IMG/VR virus record: IMGVR_UViG_3300032087_003108
Coordinates: 1 to 31,707 of that record
DNA length: 31,707 bases
Strand: one strand, 5' to 3'
Source of the DNA: a virus
Shown here: piece after piece, positions 1-7,603 of the stretch
How the letters are laid out: each line of letters begins with the position of its first letter
Position numbering within the stretch: position 1 is the first letter of the stretch
Notes under the pieces: model-generated
What the model was told of the DNA's origin: nothing
Databases searched by the model: none
Seen by the model: the letters and a program-made list of their open reading frames with translations, nothing else
Made by a program: the position numbers and the translations under genes

Positions 1-100
1 ATGGACGCACATCTGCTTCTGGTTGTTTAGTTAGAATACTGTGCTTACATACTTGATAAGCAATATCTTCTCTTGTGTCATATCCTACAAATACTTTCAT
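1..100 (-). CDS. Glycosyltransferase-like protein, N-terminal fragment (cut by window edge)
   Basis: Only the first 33 codons lie in the window; the gene runs off the left edge. The translation starts MKVFVGYDTREDIAYQVC, followed by a KHSILTKQP stretch. The pattern of a short beta strand, GYD-x-RE and then an Ala/Tyr-containing helix ending in S-I is the usual N-terminus of GT8-like (GT-A fold) glycosyltransferases found in phage and bacterial glycan clusters. The start codon overlaps the stop of the upstream nucleotidyltransferase-cupin gene as TAATG, which implies translational coupling. It would transfer a sugar from a nucleotide-sugar donor, fitting the three sugar-nucleotide genes before it. 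The donor-binding DxD region is outside the window, so the family call rests on about 30 residues. Confidence 0.6.
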   Translation of the reverse strand, partial: MKVFVGYDTREDIAYQVCKHSILTKQPEADVRP

Positions 101-855
101 TAATCTCTTCTTTCAATATCATCTTCTGTAAGTTCTGTGCCCATCCAGACTTCTATAACTTTTGCAGTATTATCACCTATATTAGTTGCTTTATGCCAAG
201 TAAGAACAGGTATATCTATACTATCTCCTGATGAGTATGTTTTAGTTTCACAGTCACCATTATCATATTCTAATGCCATTTGTATTGTGCCTTCTACGAC
301 ATGCCAGTGTTCTGAACGTTTGAAATGGCGTTGGTCACTAAGTGCTTTACCTGCATCAAATGCAAGTTTTTTTGTAGCCCATCCGTCACCTTTATCAAGC
401 ACAGTATATCTGCCCCAAGCACGTTCTGTAGTAGGTTGTGCCCATTCTTTGAGTATCCAACTACTTGAATTCTTTTTATCTTCGCCTCCGACACCAAACG
501 CAAACTCAACATCTTTGTATATCATTTCTGGAATGTTGTCTTTGGTTCTATCACCGCCGTTGGCAAATATTACTTTTGTTTGACTACCTACTGTAGACAA
601 CACAGTAAATATTGCCGCACAGGCAGTATCGTCGTCATCGTTGAATCCTATTACTTCGTTTACACAATCTAATTCTTTAATGATTGCACAACGTTCTTCA
701 AAAGGCATAAACGCTTTGCCTTTTTTACGTTCAAGCCAAGCATCACTGTTCACACCTACTACTAGATGATCTCCTAATTCTTTTGCTGCTTTGAAATATT
801 CTATATGACCTGAATGCAGCGGATCAAATCCGCCAGTTACAATAACTACTTTCAT
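100..855 (-). CDS. Nucleotidyltransferase fused to a mannose-6-phosphate-isomerase-type cupin
   Basis: Two domains are visible in 251 residues. Residues 1-135 are a cytidylyltransferase-like (HIGH superfamily) domain: GGFDPLHSGH gives the HxGH nucleotide-binding motif (H14, H17), with GVNSD at 34-38, an ER pair at 54-55 and NGGDR at 99-103, as in RfaE2/TagD-type enzymes that load a sugar or alcohol phosphate onto CTP or ATP. Residues 143-245 match the C-terminal cupin of type II phosphomannose isomerases: RAWGRY, then Q175-x-H177-x-K179-R-x-E182-H-W, IP-x4-H221, and IEVWMG near the end. The second metal-ligand His of the cupin motif is Lys179. The fusion suggests a bifunctional sugar-phosphate isomerase/activation enzyme; the substrate is unknown. 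It follows the dehydrogenase by 29 nt, has a late box 4 nt before its ATG and no Shine-Dalgarno sequence. Confidence 0.85.
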   Translation of the reverse strand: MKVVIVTGGFDPLHSGHIEYFKAAKELGDHLVVGVNSDAWLERKKGKAFMPFEERCAIIKELDCVNEVIGFNDDDDTACAAIFTVLSTVGSQTKVIFANGGDRTKDNIPEMIYKDVEFAFGVGGEDKKNSSSWILKEWAQPTTERAWGRYTVLDKGDGWATKKLAFDAGKALSDQRHFKRSEHWHVVEGTIQMALEYDNGDCETKTYSSGDSIDIPVLTWHKATNIGDNTAKVIEVWMGTELTEDDIERRD

Positions 856-859
856 GCAG

Positions 860-867
860 TATTTATG
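860..867 (-). promoter_or_regulatory. Late promoter box CATAAATA, 4 nt from a start codon
   Basis: On the minus strand CATAAATA is followed by CTGC and then the ATG of the nucleotidyltransferase-cupin gene. The box resembles the T4 late promoter TATAAATA. Taking the T4 spacing, transcription would start at or within one base of the ATG, giving a leaderless mRNA. A GTACGTAC palindrome (867-874) lies directly upstream. Inferred from sequence match and position only. Confidence 0.5.
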
Positions 868-884
868 TACGTACTTTATTCAGT

Positions 885-1622
885 TTAATTTTTTGGTAAT
901 TTAGAATTGTCTTCGTGTACCGATTTGATTAAATTATAATCCATGTTTAATTTATCAATTAAATTTATAAGTGCAACTGTATCTTTTGGCAAACAAGCAC
1001 CACTGTATCCACGCAAGTTTTCATTTACGTTGAGATATTGTCCACTGGTCTTTTCTGTTTTAATATATGCATTTTTTATTATATCATAGTTTGCATTGTA
1101 TTTTGCAGACAAATCATACATTAAATTAGCAAATACAATACGCAAACTTGCATATGTGTTGTTGTAGAATTTTAAAATTTCTGCTTCTACTGGTAACATA
1201 TACTCTACAGATTTAGGCAAGAACTTAAAAGCGTCAACTACAGTTCTAGCAATTGCTAAATTATATGTTCCTATTGCTAACAATTTACAATCTTCAAAAT
1301 CTGTATCAGCATAATCTTGTCTTAAAAATTCAGGTACAAAGCAAATATCTAAATTATGTTTTTTCAATAATTTGTCTGTAGTTCCAGGAAGTATTGTACT
1401 ACGTATTGCAACAACACCTTTATACTGAAACAAACTAATTTCTTGTAAAACTTTTTCTACATTATTTTCATGTGTACAAACAAATACTATTTCTGTATCC
1501 AGTACATCTTGTATTTTTGTATTGAATTTTATATCGTGTTCTACTACAGTATGTCCTAGTTTTTCAAAACCTTTGACGTTTGCCTTACCTACATTACCAA
1601 CACCAATTACGCCAATTTTCAT
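885..1622 (-). CDS. Short UDP-glucose/GDP-mannose dehydrogenase-like protein lacking the C-terminal domain
   Basis: The N-terminus has a Rossmann dinucleotide motif, GVIGVGNVG (residues 4-12). Residues 75-82 (STILPGTT) and PEFLR (97-101) match the UDP-glucose/GDP-mannose dehydrogenase family. The central helical domain has K151 and N155 in LKFYNN, and the catalytic cysteine is C210 in GACLPKD, with D214. The protein ends 35 residues after the cysteine, at 245 aa, whereas family members are about 390-450 aa; the C-terminal UDP-sugar-binding domain is absent. All visible catalytic residues are kept, so it is not an obviously decayed gene. It might oxidise a nucleotide sugar with a partner protein supplying substrate binding, or act on another substrate. 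The ATG overlaps the stop of the epimerase gene (ATGA, 1619-1622), so the two are translationally coupled. Confidence 0.85.
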   Translation of the reverse strand: MKIGVIGVGNVGKANVKGFEKLGHTVVEHDIKFNTKIQDVLDTEIVFVCTHENNVEKVLQEISLFQYKGVVAIRSTILPGTTDKLLKKHNLDICFVPEFLRQDYADTDFEDCKLLAIGTYNLAIARTVVDAFKFLPKSVEYMLPVEAEILKFYNNTYASLRIVFANLMYDLSAKYNANYDIIKNAYIKTEKTSGQYLNVNENLRGYSGACLPKDTVALINLIDKLNMDYNLIKSVHEDNSKLPKN

Positions 1623-2491
1623 AGTAGACTTTCCACAGTTTTTTTAAGTCCAACTTCTAAAGGCGTGTAGTCTGTAAATCCTGTTAGCATTTGTACTAGT
1701 GTTGTATCTGGGCATCTACGTGTTACACTGCCTTTGGGTCCTGGTAGTACTTCTAACTTATCTGGATTTATGCCCATGTATCCCATTATAAGTTTTGCTA
1801 CAGTACTAATAGTTACTTCATTATCATTGCCAACATTTACTGTTTTATTGATACAATTGTTTACAAGATTGTCTGTCATTTTTACAGCATCGTCAATATA
1901 ACAAAAACTACGTGTGTCGTTGCCTTTGATATAATACAATCCTTGTTTACAACGTTCTACAAACTCATTTATAAAATGGTCAACTTGTCCTGGACCGTAT
2001 ACATTAAAATATCTTATGATCAAATATTCTAAGCCACTGTTTGCTACTAGGTTTTCACCGAGAGCTTTCGGAATGCTATAACTCCATCTTGGATTTGTAA
2101 TGTCGTTAAACACAACCGGTACTTGCTCATCAGTTGGCACATGGTAATAACCTGCATCAATTGCTCCATTAAATATTTCACACGTACTAGCAAAAACAAA
2201 TTTAGTGTCGGTATTTCTATAACGTTCAATTAAATTTATTGTTGGTATTGTATTGTTTATCAATACATCTGTAGGTTGCTCATAAAAAAGGTTAGTACCA
2301 TTTGTTGCCGCAAGGTGTACTACAACATCATAATCAGGCAATAATTGTGTAGTGGCTTTATTTGTTAAATCTTCTCCACGGATTTTTTTATCATACGGCA
2401 CTACGTGTGCTTTTTGCTGTTGCAAATGCTTGTAATAATGACTGCCGATAAATCCGTGTGATCCGGTTAGTAATATTTTAGAGTGTTGCAT
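1619..2491 (-). CDS. NAD-dependent epimerase/dehydratase (extended SDR)
   Basis: A 290-aa extended short-chain dehydrogenase/reductase. The N-terminal TGSHGFIGSH (residues 9-18) is the TGxxGxxG NAD-binding motif. HLAA at 59-62, a Ser in FASTCE (S102), the catalytic Y138-x3-K142 pair in YSIPK and RYFNVYGPGQ (160-169) are the usual order of motifs in nucleotide-sugar epimerases and dehydratases such as UDP-glucose 4-epimerase or UDP-glucuronate decarboxylase. The exact substrate cannot be read from the sequence. It likely interconverts a nucleotide sugar in the cytoplasm, before or after the neighbouring dehydrogenase. It starts inside the last codons of the UvsX-linked helical protein gene (14-nt overlap), so the sugar genes are an extension of the recombination operon. 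Confidence 0.9.
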   Translation of the reverse strand: MQHSKILLTGSHGFIGSHYYKHLQQQKAHVVPYDKKIRGEDLTNKATTQLLPDYDVVVHLAATNGTNLFYEQPTDVLINNTIPTINLIERYRNTDTKFVFASTCEIFNGAIDAGYYHVPTDEQVPVVFNDITNPRWSYSIPKALGENLVANSGLEYLIIRYFNVYGPGQVDHFINEFVERCKQGLYYIKGNDTRSFCYIDDAVKMTDNLVNNCINKTVNVGNDNEVTISTVAKLIMGYMGINPDKLEVLPGPKGSVTRRCPDTTLVQMLTGFTDYTPLEVGLKKTVESLL

Positions 2492-2933
2492 CTTCCATAC
2501 CTGCTACTCGCAGTTTAACAATGTTTGTAATTTGCCATTGTTTTTGATCAAGTGCCTTTAATACACCCAACCACTTGTTTCGCATTAGTGCAAATTCATT
2601 TATGATTTTTTCATAATCAACAACATCTTGTTCACCGTCAACATATTTTTCTACGTCACGACTTGACAATGCTCGTTGATAATTTTCAAGATATTTACGA
2701 AAAAATGAACTGCGTAATTTACGCAGTTCTATATTTAAATATTCTAATATGGCTTCTAGTTCTTGTAGTTGATTAAATCGATGTTCAACAATGCCTGGCA
2801 TCTCTGCACTTGCCTTTTCAATATTTCCTTTTAACTTTACTTCTAGCTTTGCTGCTTGAAGCTCAGTATCAAAATACTGTATAGCTGCCGGAACTTGTGT
2901 AATATCTCTACTTACTCGGCTGTACCATGCCAT
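2478..2933 (-). CDS. Conserved UvsX-linked helical protein (possible UvsY-type mediator)
   Basis: A 151-aa protein that looks almost wholly alpha-helical, with heptad-like Leu/Ile spacing around residues 50-80 and a charged centre (YQRALSSRDVEKYVDGEQDV). There is no signal peptide or membrane segment. I recognise the general type as a protein found next to UvsX in marine T4-like phages. The size (T4 UvsY is 137 aa), the helical make-up and the location two genes after uvsX would fit a recombination mediator that loads UvsX on gp32-coated ssDNA. No diagnostic UvsY motif is visible, however, and cyanophage proteins annotated UvsY look different, so the function is a guess. Its ATG overlaps the stop of the 74-aa gene (TAATG). 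Confidence 0.7.
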   Translation of the reverse strand: MAWYSRVSRDITQVPAAIQYFDTELQAAKLEVKLKGNIEKASAEMPGIVEHRFNQLQELEAILEYLNIELRKLRSSFFRKYLENYQRALSSRDVEKYVDGEQDVVDYEKIINEFALMRNKWLGVLKALDQKQWQITNIVKLRVAGMEDATL

Positions 2934-3157
2934 TAGTTATCCCACTCATCTTCGTAATCGTCTTGATCCATTTCTAAATAATATTGAATAGCAGCATCTA
3001 AAGTTTTATCTACACCTAACATACCTTTGAGTTGTATGTCATCCATACCATAATCGATCAGTGTATCAACATACTTTTCAGCTGCCATTTCAATGTGTTT
3101 CTTGTCTAGATACTCTTTAAACAAATCCCACAGATCGGCGACAAATTCTTCATTCAT
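2933..3157 (-). CDS. Small acidic conserved phage protein
   Basis: A 74-aa protein, very acidic at the C-terminus (DQDDYEDEWDN). Helical segments are likely: EFVADLWDLFKEYLD and a central AAEKYVDTLIDYGMD. No catalytic motif, signal peptide or transmembrane segment is visible. I know of no assigned function; similar small proteins sit beside UvsX in marine myoviruses. The gene starts 8 nt inside the end of uvsX and its stop overlaps the next ATG, so it is made together with UvsX. An acidic partner for a recombination or ssDNA-binding protein is possible but unproven. Confidence 0.75.
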   Translation of the reverse strand: MNEEFVADLWDLFKEYLDKKHIEMAAEKYVDTLIDYGMDDIQLKGMLGVDKTLDAAIQYYLEMDQDDYEDEWDN

Positions 3158-4238
3158 CTAATACAGGCTCCTCGTCATGATCCACAACTTCTCCGGTTGC
3201 GTTAGCGATATTTACCAATTGTTCTTCTTTTGCCGGTAAATCGGCCATGATCATTTCGAGTTTGTCACCTGTCCAATTCTTACGATATTCTAGTGTTTCT
3301 ATATTATTGCTATCAATATACTTGTAGCGATTGCCTTGTTTTTCAAGCAGTCCTTTTGCTTCAAGCAAATCAAACATACCTGAATATGGATCCATACCTG
3401 TTTCATATGGAATCTTCACTTGTACTGCTTCAAACGGTTTAGCGTAACGTGTTTTCATAACCTTACACGCTGCTCTAATACCATGTACTTGCGAAGTTTT
3501 GTTACCATCAGCGTCTTCTTTGAGTTTTAGTTTCTTCATGGCAACAACCATTGAACTTGCATACACAAATCCGCTACCGCCTGAAATCTTATCATCCGGA
3601 TCAAACATATCTTGCGATGCGTAAGTGTGGTTAGTAACACACATACCTACATTGTAACTGCCAAACATATTTACACAGTTAGTAACCAATGCTTTAAGTG
3701 CTTTTGCCTTACGACCCATATCACCTTTCATATCACCTGCTTCAAACTGATTTACTTCAGTTGGTGACATAAGCATACCCAATGAGTCTACAACAAACAA
3801 TACTTTAGGACGATCTTCTTCGTTCATTGAACGATAATCATCCATAAATGTTGAGATAGTTTTAGCAACATCGTCAATCATTGCCATGTTTAGTTTTAGC
3901 AAATGCTCAGGTTCGCAACTAACACCTAGTGCTTCTAGCCATGTTTGGTCTAGTGCGTTTTCTGAGTCAATTAGCACTACAAAGATGCCTTGCTCTTGTG
4001 CTGACTTTACAATATTGCCAGACACAATGTAAGATTTGCCTGCACCTGATTCGCCTGCAAACACGCTTACTTTACCAAGAGGAATACCCTTACGGAAGTC
4101 ACCACTTAGTAGATAATTTAGTGCATAGTTACCTGTACTGATCCAGTCTTGTGGATCATTAAAGCCTGCACTCATACCTTTAATAGAATTTGTTAAACTG
4201 TTTCGAAACTTGCTAGGATCGAATGCCTTAGTAGCCAT
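3150..4238 (-). CDS. uvsX: UvsX RecA-like recombinase
   Basis: A 362-aa RecA/Rad51-family strand-exchange protein. The Walker A motif GESGAGKS is at residues 62-69, the catalytic-glutamate region DSENALD at 91-97, and the Walker B VLFVVDSLG at 146-154. Lengths of T4-family UvsX proteins are about 350-390 aa, so this is full size, and the acidic C-terminal tail (DHDEEPVLDE) is typical. It forms filaments on ssDNA and drives recombination-dependent replication and repair together with gp32. The start is supported by a GGAG Shine-Dalgarno sequence 7-10 nt upstream. It is downstream of gp32, separated by a hairpin that may reduce readthrough, and leads an operon that continues into sugar-metabolism genes. 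Confidence 0.96.
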   Translation of the reverse strand: MATKAFDPSKFRNSLTNSIKGMSAGFNDPQDWISTGNYALNYLLSGDFRKGIPLGKVSVFAGESGAGKSYIVSGNIVKSAQEQGIFVVLIDSENALDQTWLEALGVSCEPEHLLKLNMAMIDDVAKTISTFMDDYRSMNEEDRPKVLFVVDSLGMLMSPTEVNQFEAGDMKGDMGRKAKALKALVTNCVNMFGSYNVGMCVTNHTYASQDMFDPDDKISGGSGFVYASSMVVAMKKLKLKEDADGNKTSQVHGIRAACKVMKTRYAKPFEAVQVKIPYETGMDPYSGMFDLLEAKGLLEKQGNRYKYIDSNNIETLEYRKNWTGDKLEMIMADLPAKEEQLVNIANATGEVVDHDEEPVLDE

Positions 4239-4265
4239 ATATATCTCCTATTCTAAAAAGTGTAG

Positions 4266-4285
4266 GAAAGGGCCGAAGCCCTTTC
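4266..4285 (-). terminator. UUCG-capped hairpin between gp32 and uvsX
   Basis: On the minus strand an 8-bp perfect stem GAAAGGGC/GCCCTTTC is closed by a UUCG loop, beginning 3 nt after the gp32 stop codon. C(UUCG)G hairpins are common T4-family terminators and 3'-end stabilisers. Only a weak pyrimidine stretch follows on the minus side (UUUCCUACACUUUUU counted from within the stem), so partial termination or protection of gp32 mRNA is more likely than a full stop. The T-run on the plus side is not linked to any plus-strand gene. Confidence 0.7.
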
Positions 4286-4288
4286 TTT

Positions 4289-5296
4289 TTATTGACCTTG
4301 ACGTGCTCTGATCATTGCTAGAATGTCTTGTGCACCGCCTGCTGATTCTTCTGCAGGTGCTGCCTCTGCTGCTGGAGCAGGTGCAGGTTCGGGTGTTGCT
4401 GCCGGAGCAGGTGCTGGATCTTGCCAACCAGTATCATTTACTGTTTCAGCTGCCGGTGCTGCCGGTGCTGCTGTTGGCGCAGGAGTAACTGGATCACCTG
4501 TACGTGCTGCCATGCCTACTGGACGGAAGTAATTGCTCCAACGATCTGGATCATATACTTCACCATCTACACTTGCTTCAAACATTTCAGTAAGAACTTT
4601 AAGTTCTACTTCACCTGGCTTTTTAGGAAGGAAATCATTTAGATTAAACAAACCGTGATTATTCACCGCTGCCATCTCTGCATCACCTAGTGGACGCTCT
4701 CTACGTGCCCAATTACTTGCGCCGTAATCTGCATAACCACCTTTTGTACCTTTTGACAAACGGAAGTCTACACCAGCAGTATAATCTGTTGGTAGTTCTT
4801 CCATATCTGGGTCCATAAGTGCTGCTTTGATTAGTTGGAAGATTTGTGGACCAATAATAAATCGACGAATCGGATTCTCTGGTTGTGAATCTTCTTTAAG
4901 TGGATCATCAGTTACAAACCCTTGGAAGATGTATGAACGCTTTTTCCAATACTTACGACCCATATCTTCTAGACTTGGATCTTTAAACCAGCCACGTACC
5001 TCTTGCAAGATTGGGCATGATTCACCATACATTTCCATACACGGAACTTGTACTTGTACTGGACGAGAACTTGTGTCTCCTTTTACTCCAGCAAATGGAA
5101 GTTTGATCATCAAACGTTCTTTCCAAAAGAAAGTGTTTGAATCGTCGCCATCAGGTAAGAAACGCAACGTTGCAGTTTCGCCTTCTTTCATATTCCAAAA
5201 TGGGTAAATTGCGTTATCGCCACCGCCTGTTCGTTGTCCGCCAGCGCCGGCTTCTTGTTCTTTGAGCTTTGCTCTAATTTCTGCTAATGATGCCAT
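4289..5296 (-). CDS. gp32: gp32 single-stranded DNA-binding protein
   Basis: A 335-aa ssDNA-binding protein of the T4 gp32 family. The N-terminal basic region and the OB-fold core are visible: YPFWNMKEGETATLRFLPDG at 31-50, FWKERLMIKLPF, and a CMEMYGESC segment (C86, C94) in the place of the T4 zinc-binding region, as in marine relatives; the full T4 Cys/His set is not obvious. Residues about 265-325 are a long Ala/Pro-rich low-complexity linker with scattered Glu, ending in a short segment AQDILAMIRARQGQ; in T4 the acidic tail recruits UvsX, polymerase and primase partners. It coats ssDNA in replication and recombination. A strong AAGGAGG (5304-5310) decides the start. It has its own promoter region upstream and a hairpin at its end. 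Confidence 0.95.
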   Translation of the reverse strand: MASLAEIRAKLKEQEAGAGGQRTGGGDNAIYPFWNMKEGETATLRFLPDGDDSNTFFWKERLMIKLPFAGVKGDTSSRPVQVQVPCMEMYGESCPILQEVRGWFKDPSLEDMGRKYWKKRSYIFQGFVTDDPLKEDSQPENPIRRFIIGPQIFQLIKAALMDPDMEELPTDYTAGVDFRLSKGTKGGYADYGASNWARRERPLGDAEMAAVNNHGLFNLNDFLPKKPGEVELKVLTEMFEASVDGEVYDPDRWSNYFRPVGMAARTGDPVTPAPTAAPAAPAAETVNDTGWQDPAPAPAATPEPAPAPAAEAAPAEESAGGAQDILAMIRARQGQ

Positions 5297-5357
5297 AGTT
5301 ATGCCTCCTTATATATTGCCTATGTTCTATGTGCCTTTAGTGTGCAGCACAATTACT

Positions 5358-5386
5358 ATACTACACAATGTTATTTATCTTGTCAA
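5358..5386 (-). promoter_or_regulatory. Sigma70-type promoter with nested late box, upstream of gp32
   Basis: On the minus strand TTGACA (5381-5386) is followed by exactly 17 bp and TAGTAT (5358-5363). Inside the spacer lies GATAAATA (5372-5379), a T4-style late box. The arrangement would allow host-type early or middle transcription and phage late transcription of gp32 from overlapping sites. About 60 nt of leader would precede the ATG, enough for translational self-control by gp32 as known in T4, but no pseudoknot was identified by eye. The rest of the 126-nt gap shows nothing else beyond the hairpin at 5414-5441. Confidence 0.65.
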
Positions 5387-5413
5387 CTATTTTTTTGACA
5401 AAAATTTCAAATG

Positions 5414-5441
5414 GTTAGCCGATTATTTTAAACCGGCTAAC
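5414..5441 (-). terminator. Hairpin at the end of the 721-aa gene
   Basis: An 8-bp stem GTTAGCCG/CGGCTAAC with a 12-nt AT-rich loop includes the last codons and the stop of the 721-aa gene. On the minus strand it is followed by CATTTGAAATTTTTG, a weak U-rich tract. It may end that transcript before the gp32 promoter. Moderate support only. Confidence 0.45.
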
Positions 5442-7588
5442 GCTGAGATTCTATCTAGTTCTTGTGATTCGCCTTGTATCGATTGTATGTCTTGTTTAAC
5501 AAAATCCATAATAAATTTGGCTTCATTACCAACCTGATTTCTTAATCTTTTCATTGCATTTTGATCGCCTTGTTGAACTTTAAAAAGATTTTTTTTCATT
5601 CCGATTGCATTCTGAGTTGTTTTTGTGCCACCACCTGCGTTTTTGATATCATGGCCTACCCTGGCTATCTCAGTATAAATGTCTAACAAAGCCTCCACAT
5701 TAGTTTGAGCGTAGGGTACTCCTCGTGCATCGCCGTTTGGATTATTTATTACTAGTGGAGCACGTTCTTGGTATCGTTTTGCTAGTTCTTTTGCTTTTGA
5801 TTCAAAATTTGAAGTTGTGTATCCTTGTTTAGCACCTTGAATGCCGCCACTGACTGCACCTTTGACAGCATCCCAAACACCTTCTTCCATATCAACTTCG
5901 CCTAGTTTTTTCTGTTGGTATTTTGTATACGCTTGGCCTAGACGTTCTATGAACTGACTTGCTGGCTTGATATATTGATCACCATAGTCTTTTTCTACAC
6001 TGGTCAATACTGCTGTTTCGCCTTTTGGAAACTTGCCTGTTTGTCTATCAAAATAACTTAGAATAAATTCGCCTAATGGTGTTTTTTGGTCTTTTTCGAT
6101 TGTGATCTTTTCGCCATCTGGACCGTCGATTTCGTCGCCTTTTTCCTTGCCGTTCATTTTGGCTTGACGTACTGCGTGTGCGTATGCATTGCCTTCGTCT
6201 GTTTCTTGTTCGCCTTCTACTTGCGCACTAAAGTTATCAGCAAATTGTCCTAACAATTTATCAAATGCCATATCTATTTCTGACTCTGTGTTTACGCCTC
6301 TAGTACTACCTGTTGGTTGTCCATTAGGTGCAAGTTCGCTCGTACCGCCTGCACCAATGTTTACATCTGGGCCTATTTGGCGCCACATAAACATTCCGCC
6401 TTTTGCTGGTATAATTTCAAAATCTTTGCCTTGCTCTTGATATCCATTTGCTAACGCATCATCAATTGCTTTTTGTTCTGTAGGAAAAATATCATCGCTT
6501 GTTCTTTGTTGCGGTCTTAGTTTTGGACGTGGACTAGTTGCAGGTGCTCCGCCTAACGCTTGTCCAACTGCTGCATCTATGCTTGCCTTATCTACTTCAT
6601 TTACGATATCTTCAAATGCAAGTTCTTGCGGCTTTGCTGATTCACCTACTAAGTTGTAAATGTATGGAAATACATCTTTTAGTTCTTCGTTAAATTGTTT
6701 TACTGTAAGTTGATCGATCCAGCTATCTGCAATATCTTCAGGTACTTCAGTTTTTTCAGTTGGCTCAAAACTTTCAAATGCTTTCGTATAATTTGATGGC
6801 TTTTGGAGATTTTGAATAGTTTTACGCACGGTAGCAATACGCTCATTTACTGTGTCCATATGCTCAGCTAGACTTTCTGCCATTACACTGCTACGCCCCA
6901 TGTAAGTTTTGAACTTGCGGAGATTTGAAAGTTCTTCACTTAGGCCTGTGATATGTTTGCCGAAGTCATCAAACGGATGCCCACCTTCGCTAACATGAAC
7001 AGCCATTGCTCGTGCGCCGCTCAAATGTTTAAAAGGATATTTAAACTTTTCGCCTGCTGCATTTTCAATAAAAAGTGAACCAATTTTTTTAGTTCTGCTT
7101 TCGCCTTCTTCAATATTACCTGTGTGCTTGATGCTTAGTTTAGCATTGCCAATACGTTGATAACTTGTTTTATTTGTTCCACGTAATGCTGATTCGTTCA
7201 TTGTTGTTTCTCCGCGATTTGCCGCCATGTAGCCGTAATCTCTTTGTGTAAAGTTAGATTTGTTTATATCTCTTACTTCAAAATTTAGTAAACGTTTTTT
7301 GGCAAAAACTCTAACACCTTTTAAAAAATCATACCAATCGTCTCGTTCTGTAAATCCTACATTTTCAGTAAAATCTTTATTGTACATGATTGTTACACCT
7401 GACTTCTCATCAAGTGATACACTTACTTTACCTAAAACACTATCTTGACTTTTAAAATCAAATTCATAAAATCTAGCAAGTGCAGGTTCGTTAGTTACGT
7501 TGCCTTCGCCGTCGCCGATTGTAACGCTTGGAAAGCGTCCACGTATTTTATTAAAAAGTTGTTCTGCTACTACGTTTAAATCTCTCAT
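5423..7588 (-). CDS. Large uncharacterised protein, probably virion-associated
   Basis: A 721-aa protein with no signal peptide, membrane segment or recognised catalytic motif. The first 330 residues look globular (for example KIGSLFIENAAGEKFKYPF and the HLSGARAMAVHVSEGGHPFD stretch); residues about 340-460 are Pro/Gly/Gln-rich and probably flexible; the C-terminal third is helical and ends LDRISALAGLK. I recognise the style of a conserved structural protein of marine T4-like phages but know no function. A related short motif (RILDLAGVK) occurs in the 542-aa protein. The start ATG has no Shine-Dalgarno sequence; it lies 7 nt after a late box that overlaps the stop of the large terminase gene. 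Sitting between the terminase and gp32 with late-type signals suggests a late, virion role. Confidence 0.75.
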   Translation of the reverse strand: MRDLNVVAEQLFNKIRGRFPSVTIGDGEGNVTNEPALARFYEFDFKSQDSVLGKVSVSLDEKSGVTIMYNKDFTENVGFTERDDWYDFLKGVRVFAKKRLLNFEVRDINKSNFTQRDYGYMAANRGETTMNESALRGTNKTSYQRIGNAKLSIKHTGNIEEGESRTKKIGSLFIENAAGEKFKYPFKHLSGARAMAVHVSEGGHPFDDFGKHITGLSEELSNLRKFKTYMGRSSVMAESLAEHMDTVNERIATVRKTIQNLQKPSNYTKAFESFEPTEKTEVPEDIADSWIDQLTVKQFNEELKDVFPYIYNLVGESAKPQELAFEDIVNEVDKASIDAAVGQALGGAPATSPRPKLRPQQRTSDDIFPTEQKAIDDALANGYQEQGKDFEIIPAKGGMFMWRQIGPDVNIGAGGTSELAPNGQPTGSTRGVNTESEIDMAFDKLLGQFADNFSAQVEGEQETDEGNAYAHAVRQAKMNGKEKGDEIDGPDGEKITIEKDQKTPLGEFILSYFDRQTGKFPKGETAVLTSVEKDYGDQYIKPASQFIERLGQAYTKYQQKKLGEVDMEEGVWDAVKGAVSGGIQGAKQGYTTSNFESKAKELAKRYQERAPLVINNPNGDARGVPYAQTNVEALLDIYTEIARVGHDIKNAGGGTKTTQNAIGMKKNLFKVQQGDQNAMKRLRNQVGNEAKFIMDFVKQDIQSIQGESQELDRISALAGLK

Positions 7589-7595
7589 TATAAAC

Positions 7596-7603
7596 TATTT
7601 ATC
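7596..7603 (-). promoter_or_regulatory. Late promoter box GATAAATA overlapping the terminase stop codon
   Basis: On the minus strand the terminase stop TGA runs into the box (TGATAAATA), followed by GTTTATA and the ATG of the 721-aa gene. With T4 late spacing the leader would be only about 2 nt. Match and position are the only evidence. Confidence 0.5.

Noticed and set aside
860-885. A frameshift that would restore the missing C-terminal domain of the dehydrogenase
   Set aside because: The next gene starts within 30 nt and codes for a nucleotidyltransferase; no UDP-sugar-binding domain is found in any frame downstream.
4266-4295. Plus-strand intrinsic terminator (hairpin followed by TTTTT)
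   Set aside because: No plus-strand gene leads into it; the UUCG loop and the position after gp32 fit the minus strand.
5297-5422. tRNA or small RNA gene in the longest intergenic gap
   Set aside because: No cloverleaf or conserved T-loop pattern; promoter elements and one hairpin account for the gap.
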